Positions 31,668-39,379 of a DNA stretch of 40,777 nucleotides are shown here, in pieces; within the stretch, counting starts at the first letter, position 1, and every line of letters starts with the position of its first letter. The notes under the pieces are model-generated. The model saw only the letters and a list, made by a program, of their open reading frames with translations, ran no database searches and was not told the DNA's origin. The translations under genes were made by a program, and so were the position numbers. Source of the DNA: JAZQQB01 sp045628865 (GTDB lineage: Bacteria > Bacillota > Clostridia > Lachnospirales > Lachnospiraceae); NCBI GenBank assembly GCA_045628865.1, contig JAZQQB010000065.1, forward strand, positions 1 to 40,777, in the 5' to 3' direction.

Positions 31668-32159
31668 ATGACGGATCAGGAAGAATTAGAAATGATTGAA
31701 CTGTTAGAACATGGCGAGTGTATCCGATTGCTTGGCGTGGGAAATTCTATGCGCCCATTGTTAAGAAATGGCCTTGATTATGCATATATTGAACATAAAT
31801 CAAAACATCAATTAAGAAAAGGAGACGTTATCCTGTATAAGAGAGATAACAAATTGATTTTACATAGAATTGTTAAAATCCATGAATCATCCTATGATTT
31901 GCTTGGGGATGGGAATGTGGAGATTGAAAAAGAAATTCCAGAAGCCGATGTGATTGGGAAAGCCATTGGTTTTGAAAGAAAGGATTATTATTTCCCGGTA
32001 AAAGTATTTAAATATAGAGTGTATTGGCATATATGGGTTTTTTTAAGACCATTTCGTCCATTGATCAAAAGAATCAATATTAGATTGAAGATAGCATTTG
32101 GAACTTATGAGGATGAAGATCGATTAAAGGAACAAAAAGAGGATAAAAATGAAATATAA
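31668..32159 (+). CDS. S24/S26-family peptidase, soluble signal-peptidase-like
   Basis: This 163-residue protein has the signal peptidase I core without the usual N-terminal membrane anchor. The catalytic Ser27 is in GVGNSMRPLL, followed by the beta strand KGDVILYKRDNKL and then LILHRIVKI with His66 where ER/archaeal-type enzymes use a Ser-His dyad. A later LLGDGNVE matches the conserved G-D-N box. The C-terminus has an aromatic, basic stretch (WHIWVFLRPFRPLIKR) that may touch the membrane. It is a good candidate to cut the leader of the upstream peptide in the cytoplasm. Its end overlaps the first PqqD-like gene by 11 bases. Confidence 0.82.
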   Translation: MTDQEELEMIELLEHGECIRLLGVGNSMRPLLRNGLDYAYIEHKSKHQLRKGDVILYKRDNKLILHRIVKIHESSYDLLGDGNVEIEKEIPEADVIGKAIGFERKDYYFPVKVFKYRVYWHIWVFLRPFRPLIKRINIRLKIAFGTYEDEDRLKEQKEDKNEI

Positions 32160-32427
32160 AGTGGCAGATGATTTGTATGTGAGACATTTTGGCTCAGAGT
32201 ATATTGTATTTCCGATTGGTCCTGCGATTGCATTAAATAAGGACATGATTCGATTAAATGAAGTTGGCGCCTTTTTATGGGAGTGTCTTATGGAACCGAA
32301 AACAAAAGCGGAAATACTTTTAGCGCTTTTACAAACTTATGAGGTTGAAGAAGCTGATGCGATGCAAGCAATAGAAAGCTTTCTTTTGATGCTTGAAAGA
32401 GAACAGGTACTCATGTGTTTGGATTAG
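32149..32427 (+). CDS. PqqD-family protein (copy 1)
   Basis: This 92-residue protein is of the PqqD/RRE type: a winged-helix fold that binds precursor leader peptides and presents them to modifying enzymes. Typical features are a beta-rich N-terminus (YVRHFGSEYIVFPIG), the motif NEVGAFLWECL, and a helical C-terminus with VEEADAMQAIESFL. The start overlaps the upstream peptidase by 11 bases, so the two are translationally coupled. There is no radical SAM enzyme nearby, so its partner is probably the kinase-like or nucleotidyltransferase protein. Confidence 0.85.
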   Translation: MKYKVADDLYVRHFGSEYIVFPIGPAIALNKDMIRLNEVGAFLWECLMEPKTKAEILLALLQTYEVEEADAMQAIESFLLMLEREQVLMCLD

Positions 32428-32483
32428 GTGATTGGATTTTAGGATTTAGAAATAGATGATAAAATGTCTTGTTGGAGAAATGT

Positions 32484-33395
32484 ATGATAAAAACAAATGT
32501 ATTTGAGATTGCAGGGCTACAATTGAAGATAGAATTTGAAGACTATAATAGAATGTTACGGTCTTATGAAGGGAGAAATTGCGAGATTTCGCCCAATGTT
32601 TTTGGCGCATATGAAGCTTTCGAAGAAAAAGAGCAGGCAGACTGTCAATTATATTACCATTCAATAAAACCTTGGAAAGAGCGTTTATGCCAGAAATATT
32701 TAGGCTGTATTGGATATATTGATTCCGGTGACTATTTTGAACTGGTTTATTATACGCATGAGGAATCGTTATTATTAAATAAACTTACTTCGACACATCC
32801 GCTTTATTCTATTGTAATAAAAAAAGACTTTACAGAAGCTCATTATATTCCTTATCAGGAAGAATACGAGAAATATGATTTGTTTTGGGTGAATGAAGTT
32901 TTCCGAGGATTGATTCTTTTAAAAAATGGAATCACATTTCATGGTTCAGCTATTGAAAAGGATCATTCGGGAACCATTTTTATTGGAGTAAGCGGAGCAG
33001 GAAAGTCGACGCAGGCCCATCTTTGGCAAAGGTACAGACAAGCAATCATTTTAAATGGCGACTGTCCTGTTGTTACGATTGAAAATGAGGCTTATGTACA
33101 TGGAACTCCTTGGTGTGGCAGCAGTGGAGAATCCATCAATCGAAAAACAAAATTAAGAAATATAGTAATCGTACAAAAAGATGCAGATAATAGAGTTGAG
33201 AAATTACCAACGCAGGATGCATTGCTTGCAATGTTTCAATATGTGATCAAGCCGGAATTTGACCTTGTGTCTTTGGATATGACGTTGCAATTTTTAGAAG
33301 AACTAGTGAAACGAGTAAATGTTTATAAATTGTATTGTACAAAAACAGAAGATGCAGTAAGAGCATTGGAAATGGTGGAAAAGCAAAATGGATAA
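32484..33395 (+). CDS. HPr-kinase-like P-loop protein
   Basis: This 303-residue protein carries a P-loop at residues ~168-176 (GVSGAGKST) in an HprK-like C-terminal domain. GITFHGSAI precedes it, and ILNGDCPVVTIENEAYVHGTPWCGSSGESINR follows in separate motifs. The first ~150 residues are unassigned and rich in Tyr and Glu. HprK-like proteins beside PqqD homologues are known in peptide clusters; in paeninodin-type lasso clusters such a kinase phosphorylates the peptide C-terminus. The ATG has GGAG 7 bases upstream. The last bases overlap the next gene's start. Confidence 0.82.
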   Translation: MIKTNVFEIAGLQLKIEFEDYNRMLRSYEGRNCEISPNVFGAYEAFEEKEQADCQLYYHSIKPWKERLCQKYLGCIGYIDSGDYFELVYYTHEESLLLNKLTSTHPLYSIVIKKDFTEAHYIPYQEEYEKYDLFWVNEVFRGLILLKNGITFHGSAIEKDHSGTIFIGVSGAGKSTQAHLWQRYRQAIILNGDCPVVTIENEAYVHGTPWCGSSGESINRKTKLRNIVIVQKDADNRVEKLPTQDALLAMFQYVIKPEFDLVSLDMTLQFLEELVKRVNVYKLYCTKTEDAVRALEMVEKQNG

Positions 33396-34608
33396 AAAAA
33401 TAGAGAAGCTATTTCAGGTATTGGAACGATCACTACAAAGAGAGGCAAAGGATTCAATTGCCTTTGAGGGGAAACAGGAATTTTTAGAAATCTATCAATT
33501 GGCATGTAAGAATGTATTGATGGGAATTGCATATAGAGGAATATATGATATTGAGGCTGATGATTTTAATGAACATTTAAGTGGTTGGAGAGCTGCAGTG
33601 GATCGAAGTGCATTGATGAGCGTTCGTCATTTGTATGATTTGAAAAAAATCTATCAGCTTTTAGAAAAAGAAGAAATCCATCCAATTGTATTTAAGGGGA
33701 TTTCATTGGCTTCTTTGTATGTGGAACCATTTTTGAGACAATCATCAGATGACGATATTCTAATTCCGGAAAAGGATATGGAAAAGGCAAAGATTGTTAT
33801 TTTGCAGGAAGGTTATCAATTGGTCGAAGAAGATACCAAGGAAAAGGTATGGGTTTATTATCAGTTTGCAACCAACCACAAAATAGAGGTACATTGTTGT
33901 TTGTGGGAGGATTTTGAAGGGGAACAGATGGAATTGCTAAAGCAAATGCATCTGGATGATGAAACAACTCTATTAAGACAGACTTTTCGAGATTTTTCTT
34001 TCTATACATTAGGCTATACAGAGCATTTGATCTATCAGATGTTTCATATTGTAAAGCATTTTACGGTAGAAGGAATTGGATTGAAATATTTTCCAGATAT
34101 AAAGTGTTATGTGGATCGGTACTATGATACCATTGATTGGGGACGATTCTGGAAATCCATGGATCAAATGGGTTATACGAAATTTGTTAAAATTTTCTTT
34201 ACGGTTTGTATGCGTTATTTGGGAATGAAGAATACAAATGAGGCGGAGTCAGAAGCAGATTGTCAGGTAATGGTAGAAGATATGGCATATTATACTTCTT
34301 CAGGAAATTTCCAGATTATTGCAACTATGTCTCCATATCTTGAAGGAAGAGCCAGTGTTTCTTCAAACAAAGGAAAAAGAATTTTGAAATTATTATTTCC
34401 ATTACCCAATGCATTACAGGATGATTTCTGGTATGCAAAGAAATGTGTTCTTTTACTGCCTGTTGCGTGGGTGCATAAGTGGTCTCGCTTTTTGATTAAT
34501 CGTGTTGTTCGTAGAAAGGGAGCTTCTGCATCCGAGAAGATGAGACTTGCGGAACACAGAATGGAGATGCTTGATAAAATGGAATTGCTTGGAAAGGGTA
34601 ATCAGTAA
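33388..34608 (+). CDS. Nucleotidyltransferase of the NTP_transf_5 (PF14907) type
   Basis: This 406-residue soluble protein has a helical N-terminus and the family core near residues 90-140. That core comprises HPIVFKGISLASLYVEPFL, then RQSSDDDILIP with the acidic metal-binding cluster, and a following IEVHCCLW strand. A helical middle contains LIYQMFHIVKHF. Such proteins recur in clusters with PqqD and HprK homologues, including lasso peptide clusters, where they may modify a phosphorylated peptide. Its start overlaps the kinase-like gene by eight bases. The C-terminus is basic (KWSRFLINRVVRRKG). Confidence 0.83.
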   Translation: MDKKIEKLFQVLERSLQREAKDSIAFEGKQEFLEIYQLACKNVLMGIAYRGIYDIEADDFNEHLSGWRAAVDRSALMSVRHLYDLKKIYQLLEKEEIHPIVFKGISLASLYVEPFLRQSSDDDILIPEKDMEKAKIVILQEGYQLVEEDTKEKVWVYYQFATNHKIEVHCCLWEDFEGEQMELLKQMHLDDETTLLRQTFRDFSFYTLGYTEHLIYQMFHIVKHFTVEGIGLKYFPDIKCYVDRYYDTIDWGRFWKSMDQMGYTKFVKIFFTVCMRYLGMKNTNEAESEADCQVMVEDMAYYTSSGNFQIIATMSPYLEGRASVSSNKGKRILKLLFPLPNALQDDFWYAKKCVLLLPVAWVHKWSRFLINRVVRRKGASASEKMRLAEHRMEMLDKMELLGKGNQ

Positions 34609-34621
34609 AAGGTGGATGAAT

Positions 34622-34903
34622 ATGAAAATAGTGAAAGATTATACATTTGTAACCATACTGGATCAATCTTATTTGGTTCCAATCAGCACGAAATCATTTT
34701 ATCCATCTGATGCAATTGGATTTAATGAAACAGGAGCTTTTATTATGAGTGAAATTGCAAAGGGCGTGTGTACAAAAGAAGAATTGATCAAAAGTGCCTG
34801 TAAGGAATTTGAGGCAGAAAACCAGGAAGAAGAGAAAGAAGTAACTGAAATGGTACAGGGCTTTGTTTTAGACTGTATACAGAAAGATTATATAGAAGAA
34901 TAA
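34622..34903 (+). CDS. PqqD-family protein (copy 2)
   Basis: This second PqqD-like protein has 93 residues. Its beta-strand start is YTFVTILDQSYLVPI, followed by FNETGAFIMSEIAKG, the PqqD hallmark segment, and an acidic helical end. It differs clearly from copy 1, so it is not a recent duplication; the pair may bind different partners or steps. It begins 13 bases after the nucleotidyltransferase stop, with AAGGTGG as a weaker ribosome binding site. It is the last gene of the unit. Confidence 0.82.
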   Translation: MKIVKDYTFVTILDQSYLVPISTKSFYPSDAIGFNETGAFIMSEIAKGVCTKEELIKSACKEFEAENQEEEKEVTEMVQGFVLDCIQKDYIEE

Positions 34904-34952
34904 AAATGTGAAAACGAAAACTTGTGTATTAAAAAGCCGTACATACAATATA

Positions 34953-34981
34953 TTGTCATACAATAGATGTTGATGTATAAT
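34953..34981 (+). promoter_or_regulatory. Promoter of the transglutaminase-like lipoprotein gene
   Basis: TTGTCA, a 17-base spacer and a perfect TATAAT lie 64 bases before the ATG. The lipoprotein can therefore be transcribed independently of the peptide cluster. Confidence 0.75.
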
Positions 34982-35045
34982 ATATTCTGCAAATAGGAAA
35001 AATTCAGATGGTAAAAGAACATCAAAAGTGAGAAAGGATAATATA

Positions 35046-37595
35046 ATGAAGAGAAAAATTCTTAGTTACTTATTGGTTGTAAGTATGATGTCTACCATGT
35101 TTGCAGGATGTGGAAAAGAAGCTGAGCCAGAAGCAAATACATCCAGTAATGAACCTGTTAAGACGGAAGAAGCAGTTAAAACAGACGATTCAAAGGTTAT
35201 ATCAAGTTCAGTAGATACGTCTTCAAACGCGGGCGCGAAAATAAATTTGATCTCTACGATTGAAAATAATTTTGCGTCAGCTCAGTTGGATGAAGATTAT
35301 AATAAGGGAGTATATTCACTTCCAGAAGATTATATTTTTTCATTTCCGTGCTCAAAGGAAGCAGGTAATATCGCATATGAAGCATTTGCTGTATATGCAA
35401 CTACAGATTATGAACCTTCCTTTCATAATTATGGCGTGAGCACATATCAGGATGGTTATATTACGGTGGCACCAAGTGGAACTGTACGATTTGATGAAGC
35501 TTGTGCACGGAATACGGATGATGGAACTTGGGGATCTTTTAATCAAATGTATTTGGTGCAGTTTATTGATTTGGAAACGGGAAAAACATTAGAGAAACCG
35601 CTTGTTACACCGTTCACTGTAAAGCATGCTTTGAAAGCGCCATTGGTATCACAAAATATTGATGAGAATAATAATTATTATTTGTCTTGGAAGCCTGTGG
35701 ATGGTGCGGTAAAATATGTTGTTTATGAATATTTTGGTGGTGATGCGTTTGCGTTTACAAAGGAATGTTCTACTTCGAATACATCTGTAAGTGTAAATGA
35801 ATTCGATTCACAGATTAAAGATGATACTTATGATAATCTGATTAAACAGGATTTGGCTAATGAAGGATATCAAGTGAATATGGACGGAAAGTCTATGGTC
35901 AATAGCTGCTTGAAATACAGCGATGATCTGAAGGATGGTTATTATGTTGTAGTTGCTTTTGATGCAAATGGAAAATCATCTGGTATCAGTAATATTGTAG
36001 ATGTAAGAGATATGGCATCTATTCTTCCGGTAAGAGTTCATGAGCAAAAGGTAGAGGTTACAATCTCTTCTGTGATGGATATTCCTGCATATGTTGATGT
36101 TGAAATGGTGGATGGTTCCATTGCAAAAATGGTGATTGATTACCATGGAGCACAGACGTATATTTATGAAGATGATGAATTAAAAATGTCCATTAAGGCG
36201 AAAGTAGCCAATACAGATCTTGATAATTTTATGGTTGTTTTGCATGGAATGACTTATGAAGATGTTATGAAGGATGTCAGTTATATTAGTGAAAGAGAAG
36301 ATGAGATTTTATCAACCGCATCTACACCTGTACCTTCCAACTGCCCTGTTGATGTGACAGATGATGATACTGCTATCATTGATGCGGATATTGAGATGCC
36401 GGAGCTTCCTGCGGATGAAGATGAACCTGATGTGATTACTGAATCAACACCACAGCAAGAAATAGAAGAATCGCAGCAAGAAATAGAAGAATCGCAGCAG
36501 TCTTCTGCCTCGCAACAGCCAGATGATTCTGATGTACCAGCAGATGATATTCCAATGCAATTATTTGATCAGGTGGCTGAGGTTGTTGGAAATAATATTA
36601 CTTTATTAGGTGTAGATACAGTGAATTCTGTATTATATGCAAGAAGTAGCTTAGAGGCATGGATGGCATACTGCATGATAGCGCAGTCAGATGTGATTCC
36701 TATGCCGATTAGTGAATTTCCTGAAGCAGCTAATTTGGAATATGCAGCTGAACTGTTTTTGGAGTGCTATCGTCAGAATCCGTCTTGTGGCATTATTGAT
36801 ATAGAAAGCGTTGCATATAACTATCAGTATGAATGTTTTTGTTTTGATTATGTAGAGGATTCAGAACAAAGATTTACTAAGACAGAAAAGGAATTGGCCA
36901 AGGCATATGAGATTGCTTCTACACAGTGTAATGATTCCATGTCGGATTATGAAAAAGTATATGCGTTAAATGAATATTTCAGATTGAATTGTGAATATGA
37001 TTTTGACTCGGCAGAAACAGACATTGAGGATGTATATGCTATTAGTGAAGCTTTTATGGATGCACATACCCCATATGGAATATTATGTAATAATTATGGC
37101 GTATGTGAAAGCTATTCAGAAGCGTTTGCCTTAACAGCTAGAATGGCTGGTTTAGAGGCTATTATGGAAATCGGTACCTTGTATGGAGGTGGCCATGAAT
37201 GGAATCGTGTAAAAATTGATGGAGATTGGTGCGTTTTAGATGTTACCAATAATGATAGAGAAGATGCCATCAACGGTCTAATGAATGTATCTGAAGAGCA
37301 GATTGCGGGAATTTTGGTTCCGCAGCAGCAAGCAATTTGTGACACACAGGAAGTGTATGCTGCAGTCGATACCAACGAATATTATTATATGAATGGTATG
37401 TCATTTGGTAGTATGGAGGAAGCAAGGACGGCTGTAGTGAATGAACTTAAAAGCAACGATTCGGTTGCAGTGAGAGTACCACCTTTAACAGAGGATGAAT
37501 TTATTGAATGGTTAAAGGTTCTTGTGTACGAAGATAATCTTGATCTTGTAGGTGCTGTTTTGGTATTTAATGTTATTTATTTGGAAGTGGAATAA
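35046..37595 (+). CDS. Large lipoprotein with transglutaminase-like domain
   Basis: This is an 849-residue exported protein. A signal peptide with the lipobox FAGC is followed by a Ser/Glu/Thr linker, beta-rich repeats that may be fibronectin III or Ig-like modules (residues ~85-330), an acidic Pro/Gln/Ser linker near 440-500 and a C-terminal transglutaminase-core domain. The catalytic triad is Cys687 (GVCESYSEAF), His717 (GHEWNRVKI) and Asp732 (VLDVTNND). Such domains act as cell-surface cysteine proteases or cross-linking enzymes. It might mature or cross-link the peptide encoded upstream, but the separate promoter leaves this open. The ATG is preferred over a GTG at 35028 because AAAGGA lies 8 bases upstream and it restores a normal signal peptide. 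Confidence 0.86.
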   Translation: MKRKILSYLLVVSMMSTMFAGCGKEAEPEANTSSNEPVKTEEAVKTDDSKVISSSVDTSSNAGAKINLISTIENNFASAQLDEDYNKGVYSLPEDYIFSFPCSKEAGNIAYEAFAVYATTDYEPSFHNYGVSTYQDGYITVAPSGTVRFDEACARNTDDGTWGSFNQMYLVQFIDLETGKTLEKPLVTPFTVKHALKAPLVSQNIDENNNYYLSWKPVDGAVKYVVYEYFGGDAFAFTKECSTSNTSVSVNEFDSQIKDDTYDNLIKQDLANEGYQVNMDGKSMVNSCLKYSDDLKDGYYVVVAFDANGKSSGISNIVDVRDMASILPVRVHEQKVEVTISSVMDIPAYVDVEMVDGSIAKMVIDYHGAQTYIYEDDELKMSIKAKVANTDLDNFMVVLHGMTYEDVMKDVSYISEREDEILSTASTPVPSNCPVDVTDDDTAIIDADIEMPELPADEDEPDVITESTPQQEIEESQQEIEESQQSSASQQPDDSDVPADDIPMQLFDQVAEVVGNNITLLGVDTVNSVLYARSSLEAWMAYCMIAQSDVIPMPISEFPEAANLEYAAELFLECYRQNPSCGIIDIESVAYNYQYECFCFDYVEDSEQRFTKTEKELAKAYEIASTQCNDSMSDYEKVYALNEYFRLNCEYDFDSAETDIEDVYAISEAFMDAHTPYGILCNNYGVCESYSEAFALTARMAGLEAIMEIGTLYGGGHEWNRVKIDGDWCVLDVTNNDREDAINGLMNVSEEQIAGILVPQQQAICDTQEVYAAVDTNEYYYMNGMSFGSMEEARTAVVNELKSNDSVAVRVPPLTEDEFIEWLKVLVYEDNLDLVGAVLVFNVIYLEVE
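36453..36494 (+). repeat. 21-bp in-frame tandem duplication in the lipoprotein linker
   Basis: The unit beginning CAGCAAGAAATAGAAG occurs twice, encoding QQEIEES twice in the linker before the transglutaminase domain. A partial third QQ follows. Confidence 0.95.
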
Positions 37596-37616
37596 GAGCA
37601 GTTACTATGAAAGAAT

Positions 37617-37647
37617 AAAAAAGCTGAGAAGATTCTCAGCTTTTTTT
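37617..37647 (+). terminator. Rho-independent terminator
   Basis: AAAAAAGCTGAGAA pairs with TTCTCAGCTTTTTTT around a 2-base loop. It ends the lipoprotein gene and may also serve the convergent methyltransferase gene. Confidence 0.9.
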
Positions 37648-37704
37648 ATGGTTTGCGCGTTTTTTAAATCAATAAGGTCTTTCTTCCTATAATATGATAA
37701 TCAA

Positions 37705-38565
37705 TTATTTGTGCCATCTGCCCGATGCACCACATGGAAGCACTAAACCGCTTTCTGTAACGGGTAATCCAATCTCACTTGCTTCAACACTACCACCAAA
37801 TTTCTTTACAATAGCAGTATTCATCATATAGGATAAAACAGCTGGTTGCAAACCTGTAGTATAGGAATTGATCAAGAAGAATAGCGCATCTTTTGAAAGA
37901 ATTTGAGTTGTTAATTCAACCAATGGATAAATGGATTCTTCGATTTTCCAGATTTCCCCTTTTGGACCTCTTCCATAAGAAGGTGGATCCATGATAATAC
38001 CATCGTAATGATTACCTCGTCTGATTTCACGTTCCACAAATTTTACGCAGTCATCAACAAGCCAGCGAATTGGCTTGTCAGATAATCCAGAAGAAGCAGC
38101 ATTTTCTTTTGCCCAGTTAACCATACCTTTCGAAGCATCAACGTGAGTTACCTCAGCACCAGCATTGGCTGCGGCCAAGGTAGCCCCGCCTGTGTAGGCA
38201 AAAAGATTTAATACCTTGACAGGACGATTTGCATTTCTGATCAGATTTGAAAACCAATCCCAATTAGTAGCCTGCTCTGGGAATAATCCAGTATGCTTAA
38301 AACTAAAAGGTTTTAGGTTAAAGGTTAAATCCTTGTAATGTATACTCCATTCCTGTGGAAGATTAATGAATTCCCATTCTCCTCCACCTTTGCTACTTCT
38401 ATGATAATGAGCATTTTTCTTTTTCCAACATGGATGATCGTGTGGGGTGCTCCAAATAACCTGAGGATCAGGTCTGACCAAAATATAGTTTCCCCATCTT
38501 TCCAATTTCTCTCCATTTGAAGTGTCTAGGACTTCATAATCTTTCCAACCATCTGCAATCCACAT
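37705..38565 (-). CDS. Class I SAM-dependent methyltransferase, RlmI/RlmK-like
   Basis: This 286-residue cytoplasmic enzyme is of the group often annotated as rRNA (cytosine-C5) methyltransferases. An N-terminal beta-rich part (ERWGNYILVRPDPQVIW) precedes a Rossmann methyltransferase domain with VLNLFAYTGGATLAAANAGA (SAM loop), HVDASKGMVNWAKENA and the catalytic-type motif IIMDPPSYGRGPKG. The usual PUA domain and the second RlmI cysteine motif are not obvious, so the exact RNA or protein target is uncertain. It is monocistronic on the reverse strand. Its upstream region (38566-38720) is AT-rich with no element I can name. Confidence 0.85.
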   Translation of the reverse strand: MWIADGWKDYEVLDTSNGEKLERWGNYILVRPDPQVIWSTPHDHPCWKKKNAHYHRSSKGGGEWEFINLPQEWSIHYKDLTFNLKPFSFKHTGLFPEQATNWDWFSNLIRNANRPVKVLNLFAYTGGATLAAANAGAEVTHVDASKGMVNWAKENAASSGLSDKPIRWLVDDCVKFVEREIRRGNHYDGIIMDPPSYGRGPKGEIWKIEESIYPLVELTTQILSKDALFFLINSYTTGLQPAVLSYMMNTAIVKKFGGSVEASEIGLPVTESGLVLPCGASGRWHK

Positions 38566-38720
38566 AATGCTGGTTCTCCATTCTTTATTAATATATCTTA
38601 CAATTAACTTGAATCAGTAATTACCATATTATTATATAGTGTCGTTGTGAAATGTCAAATGCATAAATGACTTTCTACATATATTATAAAGGAAGAAACT
38701 AGTTCATATAAAGAAATTTG

Positions 38721-38905
38721 GTAATTGTTCAGAGCCATGCGATTTTAAATACAAATTAGAGCTTAAGCTTACTTAAAAGCTCTTGTTTGTATTTAAAATC
38801 ATTTGGCGAGCACGCCACATAAGTGTTTTTCGCAGAAAAATACGCATGGCTCTGAAATGAAAGCTGCAAAGCAGCGATTTTGCGAATGGGGTTCTGAATA
38901 GTTAC
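38721..38905. repeat. Nested palindromic intergenic element
   Basis: Ends GTAATTGTTCAGA and TCTGAATAGTTAC are fully complementary allowing two G-U pairs. Inside, TCAGAGCCATGCG (38729-38741) matches CGCATGGCTCTGA (38843-38855). Within that lies a 14-bp ATTTTAAATACAAA/TTTGTATTTAAAAT hairpin carrying AGAGCTT/AAGCTCT at its tip, then TGGCG/CGCCA and TTTTT/AAAAA hairpins, and outside it GCTGC/GCAGC. No ORF. It resembles a MITE-like or REP-like element or a structured RNA. Confidence 0.8.
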
Positions 38906-38924
38906 AGAAATTTTTAAAATGTGG

Positions 38925-38953
38925 TTGACAGAAAAAAAGAAAAGGAGTATATA
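38925..38953 (+). promoter_or_regulatory. Near-consensus promoter without a following gene
   Basis: A perfect TTGACA, a 17-base spacer and TATATA lie ~425 bp before rpsJ and just after the nested palindrome. The predicted start is near 38960. Confidence 0.7.
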
Positions 38954-38959
38954 TAAATA

Positions 38960-39065
38960 GGCGATAGTACTTAGGGACTATTTGTGTAAGCAATCATCTT
39001 AGAATTGCTGATCGGGATGAGAATAGATTGTACTGAAAAAAATACAATAAAGTTTTTTCATTTTT
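38960..39065 (+). ncRNA. Candidate small RNA
   Basis: About 105 bases after a strong promoter contain no supported ORF but three hairpins: ATAGT/ACTAT (38964-38981), AGCAAT/ATTGCT (38989-39009) and TGAAAAAA/TTTTTTCA followed by TTTTT (39034-39065), the last acting as a weak terminator. It could instead be the distal part of the rpsJ leader. Confidence 0.35.
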
Positions 39066-39076
39066 CTAAAAAATGC

Positions 39077-39105
39077 TTGCAATTGAATAGAAACTACTGT
39101 ATACT
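39077..39105 (+). promoter_or_regulatory. Promoter of the S10 ribosomal operon
   Basis: TTGCAA, a 17-base spacer and TATACT lie ~275 bases before rpsJ. They define a long leader. Confidence 0.65.
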
Positions 39106-39111
39106 ATCAAG

Positions 39112-39379
39112 TGCTGTGGCATGATAGCTATGAAGCGTGAGGTTGCCGCTAATTATTTAGCGGGTTTTCCGTGGAGCGAATGTCAAGTTAGGAAACTGAC
39201 GACAAGTCACTGTATACATGCAAAACTGCCGAAGGCAGTATAACGTGAACGAAAGTTAGATGTGTAAGAGCAAAGTTTGCTCGCAACTTGCAATCTGGCA
39301 GGATACACACGGGTTAGTGTACAGTCACCGCTTGTCGTACTTAAGAAGTAAAAAGTGCGAAAAGGAGGCGACTTTTTTT
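39112..39379 (+). promoter_or_regulatory. Structured 5' leader of the rpsJ operon
   Basis: The leader contains CCGCT/AGCGG (39146-39163). A long-range helix ACGACAAG...CTTGTCGT (39199-39206 with 39331-39338), extended by ACTGTATAC/GTGTACAGT, encloses ACTGCC/GGCAGT and GAGCAAA/TTTGCTC hairpins. A final AAAAAGT/ACTTTTT stem (39350-39377) places the AAAGGAGG ribosome binding site in its loop. This is the layout expected of an autoregulatory ribosomal protein leader (L4 does this in the enterobacterial S10 operon); the regulator here is unproven. Confidence 0.6.

Noticed and set aside
31316..37595. A lasso peptide cluster
   Set aside because: The HprK-like and nucleotidyltransferase genes recall paeninodin clusters, but no asparagine-synthetase-like cyclase is present, the only transglutaminase-fold protein is an exported lipoprotein, and the peptide core has no obvious ring-forming pattern.
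39260..39379. A 40-codon N-terminal extension of S10
   Set aside because: The frame happens to be open through the structured leader, but the S10 family starts at MASQVMRI and the ribosome binding site is at 39361-39368.
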